From: Bdellovibrio svalbardensis
GTDB lineage: Bacteria > Bdellovibrionota > Bdellovibrionia > Bdellovibrionales > Bdellovibrionaceae
Assembly: GCF_029531655.1 (NCBI RefSeq)
Contig: NZ_JANRMI010000001.1
Location: 62,001 to 126,000, forward strand
Reading direction: 5' to 3'
Length of the DNA stretch: 64,000 nucleotides
The position numbers and the translations under genes were made by a program. Positions 60,994 through 64,000 of this stretch are shown here, in pieces (positions within the stretch are counted from its first letter, which is position 1; every line of letters begins with the position of its first letter). Below the pieces are notes generated by a model that had not been told where the DNA came from, made no database searches, and saw only the letters and a program-made list of their open reading frames with translations.

Positions 60994-63336
60994 TTAACCA
61001 GTCGTCAGCATTCCACTAGCCACACCTGTGACAGTTTCCCGAAGCAATCTAATATCCTTCGTTTCAAGCGCAATCAGCTGAAGGACGTTCAAAGGATGTA
61101 TCAGCGGGGAGCGAAGCGCGATGCTGGTTTCAAGCCATGGGCGATACCACAAAAGACTTTTCTCGCCAGTTATCTCGCGCACACACCGAATACTTTGAAA
61201 GTACTCCTCGTGAAATTTTCTTTCAAATTTATCTATAACAACATCCGAAAGTTTTGATGAATGAAGATACATCGAGAAAATATCGAGCTCAATTTTCTCT
61301 AGGGTAAAACCCAAGACTTTGACATAAGAACGAAACAGAGCCGATTCATGAAATGCCTTTTTGAATTTTACCTTTTGTGCCGGCTTCAAGGTCCTCCAAT
61401 AAGAACCCACACCCCACCAACTTGGGAACAACGCCCTTGTTTGTGTCCAGCAAAGAACCCAGGGAATCGCACGCAAATTTTTTATCTGCACAGCCCCTTG
61501 TCGCTTCGCTGGTCGTGAACCAAAGCGCAAATCTTTTAAGAACGCGTAAGGGGTTCCGTGTTCAATCAAATCCAAGAAGTCAGGATCTGCTAACATTCCC
61601 TGATAGGATCCTTGAATAGCAGCAGCCAAATCTGACAGCACCGATTGAGTCTGACGGCTTTGCGCCTTACCTTTTTTTCGAGCCCGCTGGTCGCGGGTTT
61701 GCGTGATAAGATCAATCTGCCTTTGCAACAGAGATGTCGACGTATAATTGCGGTAGATCACCTCACCTTGAATCGTCATCTTCACTGTAGACAAAGCAGA
61801 GGCTGGCCACCACTCCGTTTGCTCCTGAATAGAGCCGCCCCCACGCTCTACACTTCCACCAGAACCGTGGAAAAAAATGGGTGTTAATTTATATTTCTGA
61901 ATCACGTTTTCCAGCTTACGAATCGCCGACTGAATCAGAAAACGAGAGGGAAAGGATCCATTTTCCTTTGCGGAATCAGAGTATCCCAACATCACTTCGA
62001 ATTGCGCATTCCACTGTGCTTTAATCAAAGCGGAATTTTTTTTAACCTTTAAAAGCTCTTCGACAATGTCCGACGCATTTTCCAAAGAATGAGCACTTTC
62101 GAAAAGAGGCACCACCGGCAGTTGCGCTTGGCCTAAATATTTCTCAACAAGCCGAATGCCCGCGACAATATCCTGGGCTGATTCGGTTTGGCTAAGTACA
62201 AAGCCTCGCACATAATTTCGGGGATCATGCTGAGGGGAAATTTTCGCCAGCTTATCTAACATCCGCGATATATTCATTTTCTTGCGAGCATCTTTAAGAG
62301 CTTCATGGACCAAAGAGGAATCTTCGCGAATCTCTAACGGAACGACCAAGGCTGGAAAAACCTTATAGATCTCCAAGGCGCGCGAAAGATACCTGCTCGT
62401 CCCCGTCGTGTTTTCTAGAAAGGCTTTTTCGAGTTCCAATAGATTTTGTCGCAGCTGATGAACTTTCTGCGAATCCTTTTCCAGAATCACTTTTAACTTC
62501 GGCAAGTTCCGTTTCAAATCTTTGGTTGCCGCTACCAATTCGCGGAATTGCTTGCGATCCACCGTTGCTGACTTTGCCACAGGAGTGAGTTCGCCCAAGA
62601 ACAAATCCAAGGAATGCATCAGCCAAGTTAAGATCATCGCCCGAGAACGCTGCAAACTTCCCAGCATTGTTTTTTCATCAACACCGGGATGGCCATCTTT
62701 ATCTCCCCCAACCCAAGTACGAATATAGAATGGCAACTTTGCTCTTCTTTGCTGAAGATACAAATTAATAGACTCATTCTGCAGGGCGAGAGAATAGACA
62801 TAATCGGCCTCGTCCATAACCGTGGGTTTGCGTTGTTTGGAAATTGGAATCTTCCACGCCAGACAAAGATTTTTATGCAGCTCCGAGGCATCCTGTGGCG
62901 TTGGATTTTTAAGATGCTCGACCAGCAGATTTTGAATTTTTTTAAAAAAGAAAATGATATCAGGATTGCGTGATTCTGTAGGGTGCGCCGTCAACACGTG
63001 AATGATTCGGCCAAAATTGTGTTGTTCTTTATCCGGTGTGAACTCTTCCTGCAGCCTGTGGATGCGATAAGCCGCCTCACAGGTATTGATCACTTCCAAC
63101 ATCAAGGCAAAGGCATGAGCGATATAGAATTGCTCAGTGGAATCAAGTTTTGCAAGATCCGCCTTCAGCTTAAGAAGGCCCCGCAAGCTATTGCCTTCAG
63201 ATGATTTTATATAACGACGGATTTTTTCAATTCGATAAAAAGACTTTTTTCCAAGTTCAGATTGTATCACCCGCCCCAGCTCGGTAACGGACCAATCCAC
63301 AAGATGGGTAAACTCGGGGGATAACTTCTTTTGCAT
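60994..63336 (-). CDS. ppc: Phosphoenolpyruvate carboxylase, atypical short form
   Basis: The enzyme carboxylates PEP to oxaloacetate to refill the TCA cycle. Recognisable catalytic parts are 'VLTAHPTES' (His118), 'WVGGDKDGHPGV', 'MLGYSDSAKENG', 'FFHGSGGSVERGGG' and the C-terminal 'TVTGVASGMLTTG'. At 780 residues it is about 100 shorter than E. coli Ppc. In the glycine-rich loop, usually HGRGG-(x)2-GRGG, the first Arg is Ser and the Gly before the second Arg is Glu. The family is clear; the loop marks a divergent subfamily, and activity or regulation may differ. Convergent with tRNA-Ser. Confidence 0.9.
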   Translation of the reverse strand: MQKKLSPEFTHLVDWSVTELGRVIQSELGKKSFYRIEKIRRYIKSSEGNSLRGLLKLKADLAKLDSTEQFYIAHAFALMLEVINTCEAAYRIHRLQEEFTPDKEQHNFGRIIHVLTAHPTESRNPDIIFFFKKIQNLLVEHLKNPTPQDASELHKNLCLAWKIPISKQRKPTVMDEADYVYSLALQNESINLYLQQRRAKLPFYIRTWVGGDKDGHPGVDEKTMLGSLQRSRAMILTWLMHSLDLFLGELTPVAKSATVDRKQFRELVAATKDLKRNLPKLKVILEKDSQKVHQLRQNLLELEKAFLENTTGTSRYLSRALEIYKVFPALVVPLEIREDSSLVHEALKDARKKMNISRMLDKLAKISPQHDPRNYVRGFVLSQTESAQDIVAGIRLVEKYLGQAQLPVVPLFESAHSLENASDIVEELLKVKKNSALIKAQWNAQFEVMLGYSDSAKENGSFPSRFLIQSAIRKLENVIQKYKLTPIFFHGSGGSVERGGGSIQEQTEWWPASALSTVKMTIQGEVIYRNYTSTSLLQRQIDLITQTRDQRARKKGKAQSRQTQSVLSDLAAAIQGSYQGMLADPDFLDLIEHGTPYAFLKDLRFGSRPAKRQGAVQIKNLRAIPWVLCWTQTRALFPSWWGVGSYWRTLKPAQKVKFKKAFHESALFRSYVKVLGFTLEKIELDIFSMYLHSSKLSDVVIDKFERKFHEEYFQSIRCVREITGEKSLLWYRPWLETSIALRSPLIHPLNVLQLIALETKDIRLLRETVTGVASGMLTTG

Positions 63337-63383
63337 ACACGACCCTCACAAACAAATTTTGTCGAGGGTCTCCATGCGGACCC

Positions 63384-63908
63384 CTAGTAGAGCTTACTAA
63401 GTTCCATTGAATATTTGCCAGGCGCAAACTCACTCAAACGTTTTTGCCAAAGATCTTGATAGAATTTCTCTTTATTGCCGTAACTCGCATAAGGGAAGAT
63501 GGCAATACCACCGCGCGGGGTGAACTCTCCGACCACTTCCAAATACTTAGGCTTCAAGAGCTTTACGAGATCATCACAGATTGTTTGCACGCAATCTTCG
63601 TGGAAATCACCGTGATTACGGAAGCTGAAAAGATATAGCTTTGCTGATTTAGATTCGACCATCTTCTTATCAGCAATATAGTTGATAAAGATTTTTGCGA
63701 AATCAGGCTGTCCTGTCTTAGGACACAAAGAAGTGAACTCTGTGCAAACAAAAGTCGTCCAGGCGATTTTACCAGGATTCTTATTATCGAAGGCCTCTAG
63801 AACTTCTGGTGCATAAGTCTGTGGATAATCGGTTTTGGTCTCCCCCAAAGCGAAGTCTTTAAGTTCTTTAGTGTCTCTGCCCGTTTGCTTTTTCAAATTC
63901 TTTTTCAT
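63384..63908 (-). CDS. queF: 7-cyano-7-deazaguanine reductase QueF, type I
   Basis: QueF reduces preQ0 to preQ1 with NADPH in queuosine biosynthesis. The 174-residue protein has the unimodular size and the active-site 'FTSLCPKTGQPDFAKIFI' (catalytic Cys and Asp), 'VESKSAKLYLFSFRNHGDFH' and the C-terminal 'GEFTPRGGIAIFPYASYG'. Other queuosine genes are not in the window. Confidence 0.95.
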   Translation of the reverse strand: MKKNLKKQTGRDTKELKDFALGETKTDYPQTYAPEVLEAFDNKNPGKIAWTTFVCTEFTSLCPKTGQPDFAKIFINYIADKKMVESKSAKLYLFSFRNHGDFHEDCVQTICDDLVKLLKPKYLEVVGEFTPRGGIAIFPYASYGNKEKFYQDLWQKRLSEFAPGKYSMELSKLY

Positions 63909-63948
63909 AGCGGTTTTCTATCTGATTGAAATGTGAATATCAATGACC

Positions 63949-64000
63949 TTATTTAAGATTGGGAACTTGGGAGTAACGAGCCAGCCAATAGGCATAGAGG
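63949..64000 (-). CDS. C-terminal end of a gene running out of the window
   Basis: The minus strand has an open frame from the window edge ending 'YAYWLARYSQVPNLK' and a TAA at 63951-63949, 40 bp upstream of queF. It could be the end of a membrane or queuosine-related protein, but 17 residues are too few to assign. Confidence 0.35.
   Translation of the reverse strand, partial: LYAYWLARYSQVPNLK

Overview
The window looks like chromosomal DNA of a Bdellovibrio-type predatory bacterium. The strongest pointer is a Tad/Flp pilus cluster (about 42.1-49.6 kb) that runs into an RHS/YD-repeat secreted protein and a very small secreted protein. This is the arrangement known for the Bdellovibrio 'hit' (host-interaction) locus, bd0109/bd0108. 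Supporting signs are the many exported lipoproteins and small secreted proteins, a MotAB stator pair, and scattered secreted or cell-wall enzymes. I could not run a search, so the genus assignment is inference.

Layout. 0-3.5 kb: end of a TolB-like propeller, glnE, an exported cyclophilin. 3.6-8.8 kb (minus strand): a small secreted protein, then a cluster of RoxA-like dihaem cytochrome c lipoprotein, DUF1304 membrane protein and a cytochrome P450 carrying a lipoprotein signal. 9-18.8 kb: thioredoxin, a DUF3015/DUF4105 pair, a 948-residue membrane protein, a DUF1254 lipoprotein with a ClsC-like phospholipase D lipoprotein, and a secreted protein. 18.8-23.9 kb: motB/motA, then PAP2 phosphatase, epimerase and monofunctional transglycosylase, then a predicted secreted protein-glutaminase. 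23.9-31.2 kb: ABC-2 exporter, typA, dusB, nitroreductase, aspartate kinase. 31.3-37.6 kb: an overlapping operon of aminotransferase, M20 hydrolase, AstA and AstD, followed by mltG. 37.8-41.7 kb: BatE-like protein, HTTM-like membrane pair, bamD, a TPR protein, hpt. 41.7-52.5 kb: a tiny hydrophobic peptide gene, the Tad/hit cluster and two small secreted paralogues. 52.5-58.9 kb: CheY-like regulator, a divergent pair of outer-membrane barrels, groEL/groES. 59-64 kb: a lipoprotein, three tRNAs, an atypical PEP carboxylase and queF.

How it fits together. Four genes for exported or membrane proteins (starts at 11834, 18072, 51883, 52323) share a two-part upstream signature: a dyad TCTCA-N3-TGAGA (one imperfect) plus a sigma-54 -24/-12 element with exact GG-N10-GC geometry in three and one mismatch in the fourth. 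That is a candidate RpoN regulon not visible from gene content. Inside the Tad cluster, GCCGATAA octamers (the FliA/sigma-28 -10 sequence) lie just before flp and the cpaE-cpaF fusion, suggesting pilus expression is tied to motility. The minus-strand aminotransferase/M20/AstA/AstD operon could form a compact ornithine-to-glutamate route in which an M20 enzyme replaces AstE. The exported P450 next to a dihaem cytochrome c is the most unusual enzymatic combination here.

Limits: family assignments come from motifs, length and context read by eye. Promoters and operators are consensus matches without expression evidence.
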